A DNA stretch of 64,000 nucleotides from Paraburkholderia mimosarum LMG 23256 = NBRC 106338. Its GTDB lineage: Bacteria; Pseudomonadota; Gammaproteobacteria; Burkholderiales; Burkholderiaceae. A program made the translations under genes and the position numbers. The stretch spans positions 1 through 64,000 of the forward strand of contig NZ_BBJJ01000007.1 in assembly GCF_000739815.1 (NCBI RefSeq). The letters run 5' to 3'. A model generated the notes under the pieces. It was not told the DNA's origin, did no database searches, and worked only from the letters and a program-made list of their open reading frames with translations. Positions 53,713 through 63,653 of this stretch are shown here, piece by piece (within the stretch, counting starts at the first letter, position 1; every line of letters starts with the position of its first letter).

Positions 53713-55332
53713 TCAGGCGTTGTAGTTCGGCGCGTAGAAGAGCCGGTTCATGAGCTTGCGTACCATCGGCGCGAGTTCACCCGCGGTGAGACCGGCGGGA
53801 CCGTCGCCCTGCGCGCAGAGGGTGTCGGCGGCGAGGCCATGGAGGTAGACGCCCGCCAGCGCCGCCTCGTAGGGCGGCACGCGCTGGGCGAGGAGTGCGC
53901 CGATCATGCCGCCCAGCGCGTCGCCGGTGCCGCCCGTCGCGAGTCCCGCGTTCCCGGTGGGATTGATGGCGACGCGGCGGTCGGGCGACGCGATCACGGT
54001 GCCGCTGCCCTTGAGCACGACGACGGCCGCGTAGCGCGTGGCAAGCGCGCGCGCCGCGGCGAGGCGGTCGCGCTGCACGGCCGCGGTGTCGCAGGCGAGC
54101 AGCCGCGCCGCTTCGAGCGGATGCGGTGTGAGCACACATGGCGCGCCGCGGGCGGCGGCCGATTGCGCGACGTGCGCCGCGAGCGCCTCGTCGCGTGCGA
54201 CGAGGTTGAGCGCGTCGGCGTCCAGCAGCACGGGGGCCCGTAGGCGCAGGATCGCGTCCACGAGCTGGCGCGCCGAGGCGCTGCCGCCCATGCCGCAGCC
54301 TGCCGCCACGGCGTCCATCGCGCCGAGCCCGAGCCGCGCCGCCGCATGCAGCATGAGTTCGGGGTGAGGGGCGTCGTAGGGCGGGGCGTCGCTGCCGAGA
54401 AAGCCGACATGGACCTTGCCCGCACCGGTGAGGAGCGCCGCGCGCGCCGCGAGAATCGGCGCGCCGCACATGCCCGTGTCGCCGCCCACGACGGCGAGCG
54501 TGCCGAACGTGCCCTTGTGGGTCGCGAAGTCACGCGCCGGCAACCCGGCCGCGAACATCGATGGCGCGTTCAGGCGCACGGCGGCTGGCGTGCCTTCCGT
54601 GTCGATGCCGATCGGCGCGACGGCTACGGCGCCTGCGTAGTCGCGTCCCACGCCCGTGTAGAGGCCCGGCTTGGCGGCGATGAAGGTGATGGTATGGGTC
54701 GCGCGTACCGCCGGGCCGTCGCCAACGACGTTGCCGGTGTCGCTGTCGAGGCCGCTCGGTACGTCGAGCGCGAGCACATGGCCGTGGCTGCGTGCGCGCG
54801 CTGAAATCCGCTCGGCGAATTCGCCGAACATGCCGTCCAGACCTCGCGCCAGGCCGATCCCGAACATGCCGTCGACGAGCCAGCCGTAACCGTCGAACGA
54901 CGCGGGGGCCGCGGATGCGATCGGCACGCCGGCCGCGCGCGCCTCGGCGAGGGCCCAGCGCGCGTCGTCGGCTTTGACCTCGACCGGCATGCATACCTCC
55001 ACCGCGACGCCTGCGCGATGCAGTTCCGTTGCCACGACGAGGGCGTCGCCGCCGTTGTTGCCGGGCCCGGCAGCGAACCAGACCGGCTTGTCGCTCGCGG
55101 ACGAAGGGGCATGCGCGAGCTGTTCGAGCAGAAAGTGCGCGGCGGCGGCGCCTGCGCGCGCCATCAGCGTATGGGCGGGCAGCGCCGGCTGGGCGGCGAC
55201 TTCGGCGTCGCGCAGCTGCTCGACGCTCAGGAGCGGGACCGCACGATCGTGCGGATGGACGAGCACCGGTTGCCCGGCGAGGGAGGAAAGCGAAGCGTGC
55301 GTCATGGCGATGCGGTCGTGGGAGGCGGACAT
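53713..55332 (-). CDS. nnrD: Bifunctional NAD(P)H-hydrate epimerase / ADP-dependent dehydratase
   Basis: 539-residue two-domain repair enzyme for hydrated NADH and NADPH. The N-terminal epimerase (YjeF-N, residues ~30-240) contains AAGPGNNGGDALV and VDGMFGIGLARGL. The C-terminal dehydratase (residues ~255-520, ribokinase-like) has HKGTFGTLAVVGGDTGMCGAPILAARAAL, LLDADALNL, VLTPHPLEAARLL and NAGLATGGTGDALGGM. The start is uncertain: ATGs at 55332 and 55305 differ by nine residues, neither with a clear ribosome site. dadA-like gene lies upstream on the same strand, 124 bp away. Confidence 0.92.
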   Translation of the reverse strand: MSASHDRIAMTHASLSSLAGQPVLVHPHDRAVPLLSVEQLRDAEVAAQPALPAHTLMARAGAAAAHFLLEQLAHAPSSASDKPVWFAAGPGNNGGDALVVATELHRAGVAVEVCMPVEVKADDARWALAEARAAGVPIASAAPASFDGYGWLVDGMFGIGLARGLDGMFGEFAERISARARSHGHVLALDVPSGLDSDTGNVVGDGPAVRATHTITFIAAKPGLYTGVGRDYAGAVAVAPIGIDTEGTPAAVRLNAPSMFAAGLPARDFATHKGTFGTLAVVGGDTGMCGAPILAARAALLTGAGKVHVGFLGSDAPPYDAPHPELMLHAAARLGLGAMDAVAAGCGMGGSASARQLVDAILRLRAPVLLDADALNLVARDEALAAHVAQSAAARGAPCVLTPHPLEAARLLACDTAAVQRDRLAAARALATRYAAVVVLKGSGTVIASPDRRVAINPTGNAGLATGGTGDALGGMIGALLAQRVPPYEAALAGVYLHGLAADTLCAQGDGPAGLTAGELAPMVRKLMNRLFYAPNYNA

Positions 55333-55456
55333 CGCAACGATACCCGAGCAGACCCCCGGACGGCACGCTCGCGAGCGCGGCGCGCGGCCACGCCGTCGCA
55401 GGCGCGTTCTGGACGGCTTCAGGCGACGGTCATGGCGCGCCCCATGCGCGGCTCGA

Positions 55457-56752
55457 TCAACTACGGCCTGGCGAGAGGGCTTTGATGGTATCCGCCGGCA
55501 AGTCCGGCGCGACGTTGGAAATCTGCTGGGCGATGAGGCGCGCCGACCCAAGCGAAAGCGCCCAGCCAGCCGGCCCGTGGCCCGCGTTGACGAAGAGGCG
55601 CGGATGGCCCGCGTTGCCGACCGCCGGCAGGCCGTCGGCGGAAAGCAGCTTCATGCCTTCCCACGCGAGCGCGGCGGAAATGCGCGCGGCGCCCGGCGCC
55701 CAGTCGCGCGACGCTTCGCCGAGGAGCGCCAGGGCGTCTTCGGTGAGCGTTTCGGGCAGCGCCTCCTCGACTTCCTGCGCGCGTAGCAGTACGGCGGCGC
55801 CCGAGATGCGCAGCCGGTGATTCATGCGCGTGATGGCGATGCGTTTGCCGGCATCGACGAGGGTCGTGTGCGGCACGCATTCCTCGTGCGCCACCGGCGA
55901 ATTGAGCGTGTGCATGCGCAGCGGGTAGAACGGCAGCTTGAGGCCGAGCGGCTCGAGAAGGCGCGGCGTCTGCGCACCCGCGGCGACGACGATGGCGTCG
56001 CCCGAGATCACTTCGACGTCGCGCGAGCGGCCCGTCTCGTGCGCGGGCGGCGCGAGCTCCACGGCCGCGCGCCGGTCTTCCAGACGGATCGCGCTGACTT
56101 CCCGGCTCGTTTCGAACTGCACGCCGCCATGGGTGTCGAGCACCTGCTTGAGCTGCTTCACGAAGAGCGGGCAGTTCGCCACGCGGCCGGTCTCGAAGTG
56201 CACGCCGCCCGCGAACGGCGGATCGGCGGGGATCGAGTGGTCGAAGGCCACGCATTCGGCGGGCGAGAGTGCGTGGTGCGGGGTTTCGAAGCGGCGCAGC
56301 TGCTCGAGCGCCGGTTGCGTGAGCGACCATTCGTCGTTGCCGCGCACCAGGTAGAGCAGGCCATCGCGCTGCTCGTACTCGAGCTGGAAGCGCGCGTCGA
56401 TGTCGGCGAGCGCCGCCTGCGCCGACTCGATGAGCGGACGCAGGAGCGCATAGCGATCGGCAAACGCCTCCGAACCGTGGAGCGTGGCGAGCCGCTTGAC
56501 GAAGTTGTGGGCCTCGCCGCGCCATCCCGCCCTGCTGATGACGCCGCCGGAGGATTGACGCCCGTTGCGCAGGAAGGTGGGGCCGAACCACACGTCGAGC
56601 GGCGTGGGCAGCGCAATGCCGCTATGGCCGTAGGTCGCGCCTTGCGCAACCGTGGCGTGGCGTTCGATCACGCAGACGCGGTGTCCGGCCGCGCGCAGCT
56701 GCCAAGCGGTAGCGATGCCGGCGATTCCGCCGCCGATGACGATGACATCCAT
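55457..56752 (-). CDS. FAD-dependent D-amino-acid dehydrogenase-like protein
   Basis: 431-residue FAD oxidoreductase of the DadA/GlyOx family. The Rossmann FAD motif GGGIAGIATA begins at residue 7, then VIERHATVAQGATYGHSG, which contacts FAD. The C-terminal part has a second family block (WEGMKLLSADGLPAVGN, then NAGHGPAGWALSLGSARL). Such enzymes deaminate D-amino acids and pass electrons to the respiratory chain, or oxidise related amines. The true start is the ATG at 56752; the reading frame on this strand stays open for almost 5 kb upstream, across the antisense of purL, which is not coding. Substrate not determinable. Confidence 0.86.
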   Translation of the reverse strand: MDVIVIGGGIAGIATAWQLRAAGHRVCVIERHATVAQGATYGHSGIALPTPLDVWFGPTFLRNGRQSSGGVISRAGWRGEAHNFVKRLATLHGSEAFADRYALLRPLIESAQAALADIDARFQLEYEQRDGLLYLVRGNDEWSLTQPALEQLRRFETPHHALSPAECVAFDHSIPADPPFAGGVHFETGRVANCPLFVKQLKQVLDTHGGVQFETSREVSAIRLEDRRAAVELAPPAHETGRSRDVEVISGDAIVVAAGAQTPRLLEPLGLKLPFYPLRMHTLNSPVAHEECVPHTTLVDAGKRIAITRMNHRLRISGAAVLLRAQEVEEALPETLTEDALALLGEASRDWAPGAARISAALAWEGMKLLSADGLPAVGNAGHPRLFVNAGHGPAGWALSLGSARLIAQQISNVAPDLPADTIKALSPGRS

Positions 56753-56915
56753 GACGATACGATCTGCAGGCAGGCGGCGCGCCGTCGGTCGAGGGCGCCG
56801 AGCCGTGGGTGGGGCGTGCAGCGCGCCCAAGCCATGCGAAGGCGCGCCGTTCAGACGAAACGCGCAATCATAGCAGCGAAAGCGGCCGCATCGCCATGCG
56901 TGCGGAAGGGTCGAT

Positions 56916-56959
56916 GCGGCCTTGAAGCGGCCTTGAAGCGGGCTTGAAGCGGGCTTGAA
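56916..56959. repeat. 11-bp tandem repeat, four copies, upstream of purL
   Basis: GCGGCCTTGAA twice (56916-56926, 56927-56937) then GCGGGCTTGAA twice (56938-56948, 56949-56959), with a partial fifth unit. The period is close to one DNA helical turn. Location: between two divergent genes. Function unknown. Confidence 0.85.
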
Positions 56960-57169
56960 GTGGGGCGCATAAGCCCCCCGCAAGGACCGGAGCACTCGCG
57001 GAGCGCTCGCGCGACGCGCGGGACATCGCGAAATCGCCGACGTGCCGCGAATGTGCTGGCTATCTTCGGGAAGCTTGCGTGCCACGGCCATCCCGTCGAG
57101 CAGGCCGCACGCGCACGCGTAGCCATCAGCAGACCGGCCTGCGGGGCGGTCAGGACAGGCCTTCCGGGT

Positions 57170-57175
57170 TATAAT
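57170..57175 (+). promoter_or_regulatory. -10 element of purL
   Basis: Perfect TATAAT within GGGTTATAATCGCGG, 124 bp before the purL ATG. No well-matched -35 hexamer was found 16-18 bp upstream, so an activator or a non-consensus -35 is possible. Confidence 0.55.
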
Positions 57176-57298
57176 CGCGGTCTCCCTTCGTTTGACCGTC
57201 GCCGTCTTCGCGCGACGCATCGCGAGCTCGCGACGCGTTTCGCGCGAGGCGAAGCCGCGACGCAACTCTGACGCAACTTCGACGCAACGCCCCAGTCC

Positions 57299-60200
57299 AT
57301 GGCCCACTTCTCGTGTTTCCCCGGTGCTTCGGCCCTTTCCGACTTCCGTCAGGCTCGCCTGCTCGAAACGCTTCAGCGTATCGACGCCAACATCGTCGGC
57401 GTGCACGGCCAGTATCTGCATTTCGTCAATTCGGCCACGCCGCTGTCCGCTGAAGACAGCGCGAAAATCGAAGCGCTGATGCACTACGGCGCGCCGTTCG
57501 CGGCGGCGCAGGAGCGCGGCAGCGCGCTCACGTTCCTCGTCGTGCCGCGCTTCGGCACGGTGTCGCCGTGGGCGAGCAAGGCCACGGACATCGCGCACCA
57601 TTGCGGTCTCGAGCAGGTGCGCCGCATCGAGCGCGGCGTCGAATACACTGTCGTGCTCAAGTCGGGCCTGCTCGGCGGCAAGAAGACGCTTTCGGAAGAG
57701 GCAAGCGCCGCCGTGGCCGCGGCGCTGCACGACCGCATGACGGAGAGCGTGGCGCCATCGCGCGACGCGGCGCTGCATCTGTTCGACGTCCTGCCGGCGC
57801 GGCCGATGCAGACCGTAGACGTGCTGGGCAAAGGCCGTGCCGCCCTGGAAACGGCCAACGGCGAACTGGGCCTCGCGCTCGCCGACGACGAAATCGACTA
57901 TCTCGTCGAAAACTTCAGCAAGCTCGGGCGCAACCCGACCGATGTCGAACTGATGATGTTCGCGCAGGCCAACAGCGAGCACTGCCGCCACAAGATCTTC
58001 AACGCGAGCTGGACGATCGACGGCCAGGACCAGGATATGTCGCTGTTCGCGATGATCCGCAACACCGAGAAGATGAGCCCGCAAGGCACCATCGTCGCGT
58101 ACTCGGACAACTCGTCGATCATGGAAGGCGCGGTGGCGGAACGCTGGTTCCCGCGCAAGCAGGGTGCGGACGGAGAGCCGGGCGAGCGGTATGGCCGCCA
58201 CACCGAACTCACGCACACGCTGATGAAGGTGGAGACGCACAATCACCCCACGGCGATCTCGCCGTTCGCGGGCGCGGCGACGGGTTCGGGCGGCGAGATC
58301 CGCGACGAAGGCGCGACGGGCCGCGGCGCGCGTCCGAAGGCGGGCCTCACGGGCTTCACGGTCTCGAACCTCGATCTGCCCGACGCGCGCGAAGCATGGG
58401 AAAACGCCCGCGACGCCGCCGCGCCGCTCGCGCTGCGCAATCCCGCGGATACCCAGGGTGTCTACGGCCGCCCGGACCGCATCGCCTCGCCGCTGCAGAT
58501 CATGATCGACGGCCCGCTCGGCGGCGCTGCGTTCAACAACGAATTCGGCCGTCCGAACCTCGGCGGCTACTTCCGCACCTACGAGCAGAACGTGGCGGGC
58601 ACCGTGCGCGGCTATCACAAGCCGATCATGATCGCGGGCGGCCTCGGCAACATCAGCGCGCAGCATACGCACAAGCACGACCTGCCCGCGGGCACCCTGC
58701 TGATCCAGATCGGCGGTCCGGGCATGCGCATCGGCATGGGCGGCGGCGCCGCCAGCTCGATGGCGACCGGCACCAATACCGCCGAGCTCGACTTCGACTC
58801 GGTGCAACGCGGCAACCCCGAGATCGAGCGCCGCGCGCAGGAAGTCATCAACTCGTGCTGGCAACTGGGCGAGGGCAACCCGATCCTGAGCATCCACGAC
58901 GTCGGCGCGGGCGGCCTGTCGAACGCCTTCCCCGAACTCGTCGACGGCGCGGACAAGGGCGCGCGCTTCGAGCTGCGCAAGGTGCAGCTCGAAGAGTCGG
59001 GCCTCTCGCCGCGCGAGATCTGGTCGAACGAGTCGCAGGAGCGTTACGTTCTCGCGATTGCGCCCGCCGATCTGGCCGCGTTCAAGGCGATCTGCGAGCG
59101 TGAGCGCTGCCCGTTCGCCGTCGTGGGCGTCGCGACCGACGCGCGCGACCTCAAGCTCATCGACACCGACGAGCAGGCGCTCGCGGCCAACGGCGGCCAC
59201 CAGCCCGTCGACATGCCGATGGACATCCTGCTCGGCAAGCCGCCGCGCATGCATCGCGATGTCGAGCACGCCAGCGTGCCGCTCGCGCCCGTGGAAGTCA
59301 CGGGCATCTCGCTCGACGAGGTCGCGAAGAACGTGCTGCGCCATCCGACCGTGGGCAGCAAGTCGTTCCTCATCACCATCGGCGACCGGACGGTTGGCGG
59401 CACGACCGTGCGCGACCAGATGGTCGGTCCGTGGCAGGTGCCGGTGGCCGACTGCGCGATCACGGCGCTCGACTACGCCGGCTACAAGGGCGAAGCGATG
59501 ACGATGGGCGAGCGCACGCCGCTCGCCGTGATCGATGCGCCCGCCTCGGGCCGCATGGCCGTGGGCGAGGCGATCACCAATATCGCCAGCGCGCCCATCC
59601 GGTCGCTCGACAAGCTCAAGCTCTCCGCGAACTGGATGGCCGCGTGCGGCGCGCCGGGCGAAGACGCCGCGCTCTACGACACCGTGAAGGCGATCGGCAT
59701 GGAGCTGTGCCCGGCGCTCGGCATCGGCATTCCGGTGGGCAAGGATTCGCTCTCCATGCGCACGAAGTGGAACGAAGAAGGCGTGGCCAAGGAAGTGGTC
59801 GCGCCGGTTTCGCTCATCATCTCGGCGTTCGCGCCGGTCGAGGACGTGCGCCGCCATCTCACGCCGCAACTGCGTCGCGTCGACGAGGTGGGCGAGTCGG
59901 TCCTGATCGCGATCGATCTGGGACGCGGCAAGAACCGCATGGGCGGCAGCATCTTCGCGCAGGTCACGCAGCAGGTCGGCGACGCCGTGCCCGACGTGGA
60001 CAGCGCCGAAGACCTCAAGCAGTTCTTCACGGCCATCCAGCAACTGAACGCGAACGAGCAGCTGCTCGCGTACCACGACCGCTCGGACGGCGGCCTGTGG
60101 GCGACGGTTTGCGAAATGGCGTTCGCGGGTCACACGGGCGTGTCGCTGAACGTGGACATGCTCACGCTCGACAGCGAGCACGAATCCGACTACGGCGACG

Positions 60201-61375
60201 CCAAGGACTGGGCGAAGCAAACGAGCGGCCGCCGCGACGACCGCACGCTGCGCGCGCTCTTCTCCGAAGAGCTCGGCGCCGTGATCCAGGTGCCGGCTCA
60301 GCAGCGCGACACCGTGATGGCGGTGCTGCGCACGCACGGTCTGTCGGTCTGCTCGCACGTGATCGGCACGCTCAACAACCGCGACTCGATCGAAATCTAC
60401 CGCGACGCCAAGCGCATCTACGAAGCGCCGCGCGCCGAGCTGCAACGCGTGTGGAGCGAAGTGAGCTGGCGTATCGCGCGTCTGCGCGACAATCCCGCGT
60501 GCGCCGACGCCGAATACGACGCGCTCCTCGACGCTGCTGACCCGGGCATGCATCCGCACCTGAGCTTCGACCCGGCCGAAGACATCGCCGCGCCGTTCAT
60601 CGGCAAGGGCGCGCGTCCGCGCGTGGCGATCCTGCGCGAGCAGGGCGTGAACTCGCACCTCGAGACTGCATACGCGTTCGACCGCGCCGGTTTCGACGCG
60701 CACGACGTCCACATGAGCGACCTGCTCGAAGGCCGCGCGACGCTCGCGGACTTCGCCGGCGCCGTGGCCTGTGGCGGCTTCTCGTACGGCGACGTGCTGG
60801 GCGCGGGCGAAGGCTGGGCCAAGACGATCCGCTTCAACGCGAAGCTTGCCGACATGTTCGCGGCATTCTTCGCGCGCCAGGACACGTTTGCGCTCGGTAT
60901 CTGCAACGGCTGCCAGATGATGTCGAGCCTCGCCTCGATGATCCCGGGCGCCGAAGCGTGGCCGAAGTTCACGCGCAACAAGTCGGAGCAGTTCGAAGCC
61001 CGCTTCTCGCTCGTCGAGGTGCAAAGCTCGCCGTCGATCTTCTTCAGCGGCATGGAAGGCTCGCGCATTCCCGTGGCCGTGGCTCATGGCGAAGGGTTCG
61101 CCGACTTCTCGCAGCAGGGCGACATCTCGAAGGTGGCCGTGGCCATGCGCTACGTCGACCACCGCGGCCAGGCGACCGAAGGCTATCCGTTCAACCCGAA
61201 CGGCTCGCCGCAGGGCATCACCTCCGTCACGACGCCCGACGGCCGCTTCACGGTGCTGATGCCGCACACCGAGCGCGTGCAGCGCACCGTGACGATGAGC
61301 TGGCACCCTGAGGCTTGGGGCGAGGCGAGCCCGTGGATGCGCGCGTTCCAGAACGCGCGCAAGTGGGTGGGCTAA
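57299..61375 (+). CDS. purL: Phosphoribosylformylglycinamidine synthase PurL (large, single-chain)
   Basis: 1358-residue enzyme of purine synthesis that converts FGAR to FGAM using glutamine and ATP. The long form fuses the N-terminal, synthetase and C-terminal glutaminase domains. The synthetase core shows [26 protein letters not shown] and NSEHCRH. The glutaminase has the nucleophile Cys1202 (GICNGCQM) and the catalytic His1336 and Glu1338 (WHPEAW). The oxyanion segment [16 protein letters not shown] precedes it. Length fits the proteobacterial single-chain form. ATG at 57299. Confidence 0.97.
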   Translation: MAHFSCFPGASALSDFRQARLLETLQRIDANIVGVHGQYLHFVNSATPLSAEDSAKIEALMHYGAPFAAAQERGSALTFLVVPRFGTVSPWASKATDIAHHCGLEQVRRIERGVEYTVVLKSGLLGGKKTLSEEASAAVAAALHDRMTESVAPSRDAALHLFDVLPARPMQTVDVLGKGRAALETANGELGLALADDEIDYLVENFSKLGRNPTDVELMMFAQANSEHCRHKIFNASWTIDGQDQDMSLFAMIRNTEKMSPQGTIVAYSDNSSIMEGAVAERWFPRKQGADGEPGERYGRHTELTHTLMKVETHNHPTAISPFAGAATGSGGEIRDEGATGRGARPKAGLTGFTVSNLDLPDAREAWENARDAAAPLALRNPADTQGVYGRPDRIASPLQIMIDGPLGGAAFNNEFGRPNLGGYFRTYEQNVAGTVRGYHKPIMIAGGLGNISAQHTHKHDLPAGTLLIQIGGPGMRIGMGGGAASSMATGTNTAELDFDSVQRGNPEIERRAQEVINSCWQLGEGNPILSIHDVGAGGLSNAFPELVDGADKGARFELRKVQLEESGLSPREIWSNESQERYVLAIAPADLAAFKAICERERCPFAVVGVATDARDLKLIDTDEQALAANGGHQPVDMPMDILLGKPPRMHRDVEHASVPLAPVEVTGISLDEVAKNVLRHPTVGSKSFLITIGDRTVGGTTVRDQMVGPWQVPVADCAITALDYAGYKGEAMTMGERTPLAVIDAPASGRMAVGEAITNIASAPIRSLDKLKLSANWMAACGAPGEDAALYDTVKAIGMELCPALGIGIPVGKDSLSMRTKWNEEGVAKEVVAPVSLIISAFAPVEDVRRHLTPQLRRVDEVGESVLIAIDLGRGKNRMGGSIFAQVTQQVGDAVPDVDSAEDLKQFFTAIQQLNANEQLLAYHDRSDGGLWATVCEMAFAGHTGVSLNVDMLTLDSEHESDYGDAKDWAKQTSGRRDDRTLRALFSEELGAVIQVPAQQRDTVMAVLRTHGLSVCSHVIGTLNNRDSIEIYRDAKRIYEAPRAELQRVWSEVSWRIARLRDNPACADAEYDALLDAADPGMHPHLSFDPAEDIAAPFIGKGARPRVAILREQGVNSHLETAYAFDRAGFDAHDVHMSDLLEGRATLADFAGAVACGGFSYGDVLGAGEGWAKTIRFNAKLADMFAAFFARQDTFALGICNGCQMMSSLASMIPGAEAWPKFTRNKSEQFEARFSLVEVQSSPSIFFSGMEGSRIPVAVAHGEGFADFSQQGDISKVAVAMRYVDHRGQATEGYPFNPNGSPQGITSVTTPDGRFTVLMPHTERVQRTVTMSWHPEAWGEASPWMRAFQNARKWVG

Positions 61376-61419
61376 CACGCCTCGCGGACGTTCGACGCAG
61401 GGTCATCCTGGCTCCGCTG

Positions 61420-61466
61420 AAAAGCCCCGGCCATGCCTGCACTGCAGGCATTGGTCGGGGCTTTTT
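61420..61466 (+). terminator. Terminator after purL
   Basis: Long stem AAAAGCCCCGGCCATGCCTG paired with CAGGCATTGGTCGGGGCTTTT, with one or two mismatches, then a T-run. It lies ~45 bp past the purL stop. Confidence 0.92.
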
Positions 61467-61505
61467 GCATTTGCAGTGTTTGGCAGGCTGGCCGAAGGAG
61501 CCACT

Positions 61506-61603
61506 GCGGCGATTATCGGTGTTAATCACCGCATGATTTGCGGTGATTAACTTGTGTGTGCGGCGAATACGGCTCATAATCACCGCATGACTAGCGGCGA
61601 TTA
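61506..61603 (+). promoter_or_regulatory. Palindromic operator array at the fic promoter and start codon
   Basis: Two palindromes share one architecture: TAATCACCGC, a 7-nt spacer, GCGG(T/C)GATTA. O1 is 61523-61532 / 61540-61549 (extending to perfect 13-bp arms at 61521-61551). O2 is 61577-61586 / 61594-61603, and its spacer ATGACTA holds the fic start codon. A lone right half-site GCGGCGATTA lies at 61506-61515. The two centres are 54 bp apart, about five helical turns. The O1 spacer also begins with ATG, as if the start region had been duplicated. Confidence 0.8.
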
Positions 61604-62711
61604 CACCTACATCTGGCAAGCCGGCGACTGGCCTCGCTGGCGCTTCGACCTGACCGAGCTAGCCGCGCCCATGGCCGAGGTCAGCCGCGCCCAGGGCTTG
61701 CTGGTGGGCAGGCTGGCAGATGTGGGCCTGGCGCTTCGCGATCAGGCGAGCCTCGCGGCGCTCACCGAGGACGTGCTCAAGACGAGCGAGATCGAGGGCG
61801 AGCAACTGAATGTCGCTTCCGTGCGTTCGTCCATCGCGCGTCGAATGGGCGTGGACATCGGGGCGCTCGCTCCGGTGGACCGCCATGTGGAAGGCGTGGT
61901 CGAAATGGTCCTGGATGCGACCACCAACAGCCGGTCGCCGGTCACGCGCGAGCGCTTGTTTGGCTGGCACGCGGCGCTATTCCCGACCGGCTATGCGGGC
62001 CTGTCGCGGATCAACGTCGCTGCATGGCGTGACGATGCCAGCGGGCCCATGCAGGTGGTTTCCGGGCCCATCGGCCGTCAGCGCGTGCACTTCGAGGCCC
62101 CACCCGCGGACCGGCTGGAGCCCGAGACACGCCGCTTCCTCGACTGGCTGAACGGGCCCGCGCAGGAGCCGCCGCTGATCAAGGCCGCCCTTGGCCATTT
62201 GTGGTTCGTCACGCTGCACCCGTTCGACGACGGCAATGGCCGCGTGGCAAGAGCCATCGGCGATTTGCTGCTCGCGCGCGCAGACGGCAGTCCGCAACGT
62301 TTTTACAGCGTCTCGGCCCAGATTCAGCGGGAACGCAAGGCGTATTACGACATTCTGGAGCGCACGCAGCGCGGATCGATGGATGTCACGCCGTGGTTGG
62401 CGTGGTTTTTCGAAGCGCTGCATCGCGCGGTGGATCAGGCGCAGATCACGCTCGACGGCGTGCTCACCAAGGCGCGCTTCTGGCGCGACTGGGCCACGAC
62501 GCCGTTCAACGAGCGGCAGATCAAACTGCTCAACCGGCTGCTCGATGGTTTCGACGGCAAGCTCACGAGCGGCAAGTGGGCCGCCATCGCCAAATGTTCG
62601 TCCGATACGGCGTTGCGCGACATCAACGACCTGGTGGCGCGCGGCGTCTTGCGCAAGGCGGGGGGCGGCGGGCGCAGCACGGGCTACGAACTGGAAACGT
62701 TGCGGCAGTAA
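61587..62711 (+). CDS. Class II Fic family protein (predicted AMP-transferase) with winged-helix-like C-terminus
   Basis: 374-residue Fic protein. Residues ~1-90 are the N-terminal DUF4172-type domain; it contains the inhibitory motif (S/T)xxxE(G/N) as T66-SEI-E70-G71, which makes it a class II, auto-inhibited Fic. The active loop HPFDDGNGRVAR starts at His211, with the full HPFx(D/E)GNGRxxR consensus, so AMPylation activity is plausible. The C-terminal ~75 residues (FNERQIKLLNRLLDG ... AIAKCSSDTALRDINDLVARGVLRK) look like a winged helix. The upstream in-frame start at 61554 lies inside the operator array; I use the ATG at 61587. No antitoxin gene is adjacent. Confidence 0.88.
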   Translation: MTSGDYTYIWQAGDWPRWRFDLTELAAPMAEVSRAQGLLVGRLADVGLALRDQASLAALTEDVLKTSEIEGEQLNVASVRSSIARRMGVDIGALAPVDRHVEGVVEMVLDATTNSRSPVTRERLFGWHAALFPTGYAGLSRINVAAWRDDASGPMQVVSGPIGRQRVHFEAPPADRLEPETRRFLDWLNGPAQEPPLIKAALGHLWFVTLHPFDDGNGRVARAIGDLLLARADGSPQRFYSVSAQIQRERKAYYDILERTQRGSMDVTPWLAWFFEALHRAVDQAQITLDGVLTKARFWRDWATTPFNERQIKLLNRLLDGFDGKLTSGKWAAIAKCSSDTALRDINDLVARGVLRKAGGGGRSTGYELETLRQ

Positions 62712-62730
62712 CGACGCTTGTGCCGCAAAC

Positions 62731-62766
62731 AAAAAACCCCGCGACTTCGCAGGTCGCGGGGCTTTA
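62731..62766 (-). terminator. Terminator of ppiC-like gene
   Basis: Perfect 9-bp stem CCCCGCGAC (62738-62746) and GTCGCGGGG (62754-62762), loop TTCGCAG. On the minus strand a six-base T-run (A-run 62732-62737) follows. On the plus strand CTTT follows, so it may also stop fic transcripts. Confidence 0.9.
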
Positions 62767-62792
62767 ATCGCAGCGGGAGCCGCAGCGAAGTC

Positions 62793-63572
62793 TTACTGAA
62801 TCTTCGCTTGCTTGCGCAGATTCTCTTCGAACGCCTGCAGCTTTTCCTGCTGGATCTGCTGGACGATCTGCGGGCGCACCTGCTCGAGCGGCGGCGGCGT
62901 GACCGGGCGGATATCGTCAACGCGGATGATGTGCCAGCCGAACTGCGTGTGAACCGGCGCGTCGGTGATCTGGCCTTTCTGCAGATGCGTGGCCGCAGCG
63001 GCGAATTCCGGCACGTAAGCCTTCGGATCCGACCAGTCGAGGTCGCCGCCGTTCTTCGCCGAACCCGGGTCCTTCGAGTACTGCTTCGCGAGGTCTTCGA
63101 AGCTCGCGCCGCCCTTGATCTTCGCGATCAGGTCCTTGGCCTGCTGCTCGTTGTCCACGAGGATGTGGTGCAGGTGGTATTCGCTGCCGCCCGCGTCCTT
63201 GGTGAGCTGGTCGTAACGCGCCTTGACTTCGGCGTCGGTCGGCTGGTTGGTCTTCACGAAGTTTTCGATCAGCGCGCGCAGCACGACGGTCTGCTGCGCC
63301 ACGGCGATTTGCGCCTTCACGTCCGGCTTGTTCGGAATGCCTTCGCGAATCGCTTCCTGCATGAGGATCTCGCGGTTCACGAGTTCTTCACGCACGGCCA
63401 TCTGCAGTTGCGGCGAATCCTGCTGGCCTTGATGCACGAGCTGCTCGATCAGCGCATCGGCGCGCGCTTTGGGAATCGGCGTGCCGTTCACGACGGCGAT
63501 GTTCTGCGCAAAGGCGGGAGCCGCCGCGCATGCAGCCAGCAACACCCAGAGATGGGTTTTCTTCAAGGTCAT
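62793..63572 (-). CDS. Periplasmic parvulin-type peptidyl-prolyl isomerase
   Basis: 259-residue parvulin with a signal peptide (residues ~1-22, HLWVLLAACAAAPAFA, cleaved before QN). A SurA-N-like helical region (residues ~25-120) precedes the parvulin domain (~130-225: EYHLHHILVDNEQQAKDLI, SKDPGSAKNGGDLDW, FGWHIIRVDDI). The overall layout resembles PpiC/PrsA-like folding factors of Burkholderia. It is a second parvulin beside PpiD in the window. bolA lies upstream on the same strand with 81 bp between. Confidence 0.9.
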   Translation of the reverse strand: MTLKKTHLWVLLAACAAAPAFAQNIAVVNGTPIPKARADALIEQLVHQGQQDSPQLQMAVREELVNREILMQEAIREGIPNKPDVKAQIAVAQQTVVLRALIENFVKTNQPTDAEVKARYDQLTKDAGGSEYHLHHILVDNEQQAKDLIAKIKGGASFEDLAKQYSKDPGSAKNGGDLDWSDPKAYVPEFAAAATHLQKGQITDAPVHTQFGWHIIRVDDIRPVTPPPLEQVRPQIVQQIQQEKLQAFEENLRKQAKIQ

Positions 63573-63653
63573 CGGAAAGTCCTAACGGGGCGAACCAAAA
63601 TGGCGAACAAAAAGGCGAACAAAAGGGAAGGCAGGCCGAAATCTGGCGCGGGC

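Larger units (their letters stand above)
56753..57298. other. Divergent intergenic region, dadA-like gene / purL
   Basis: 546 bp with no supported gene. It contains the 11-bp x4 tandem repeat described separately (56916-56959) and a perfect -10 TATAAT at 57170-57175 for purL. A -35 box at normal spacing was not found. The leader between 57182 and 57298 is rich in CGACGC- and GACGCAAC-type repeats (GACGCAACTTCGACGCAACG near 57270-57292). Confidence 0.5.

Noticed and set aside
56753..61378. Very long open frame on the minus strand opposite purL, continuous with the dadA-like frame
   Set aside because: It is Arg/Ala/His-rich shadow sequence with no family matches, while purL on the plus strand is unmistakable over the same interval. 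High GC keeps stops rare.
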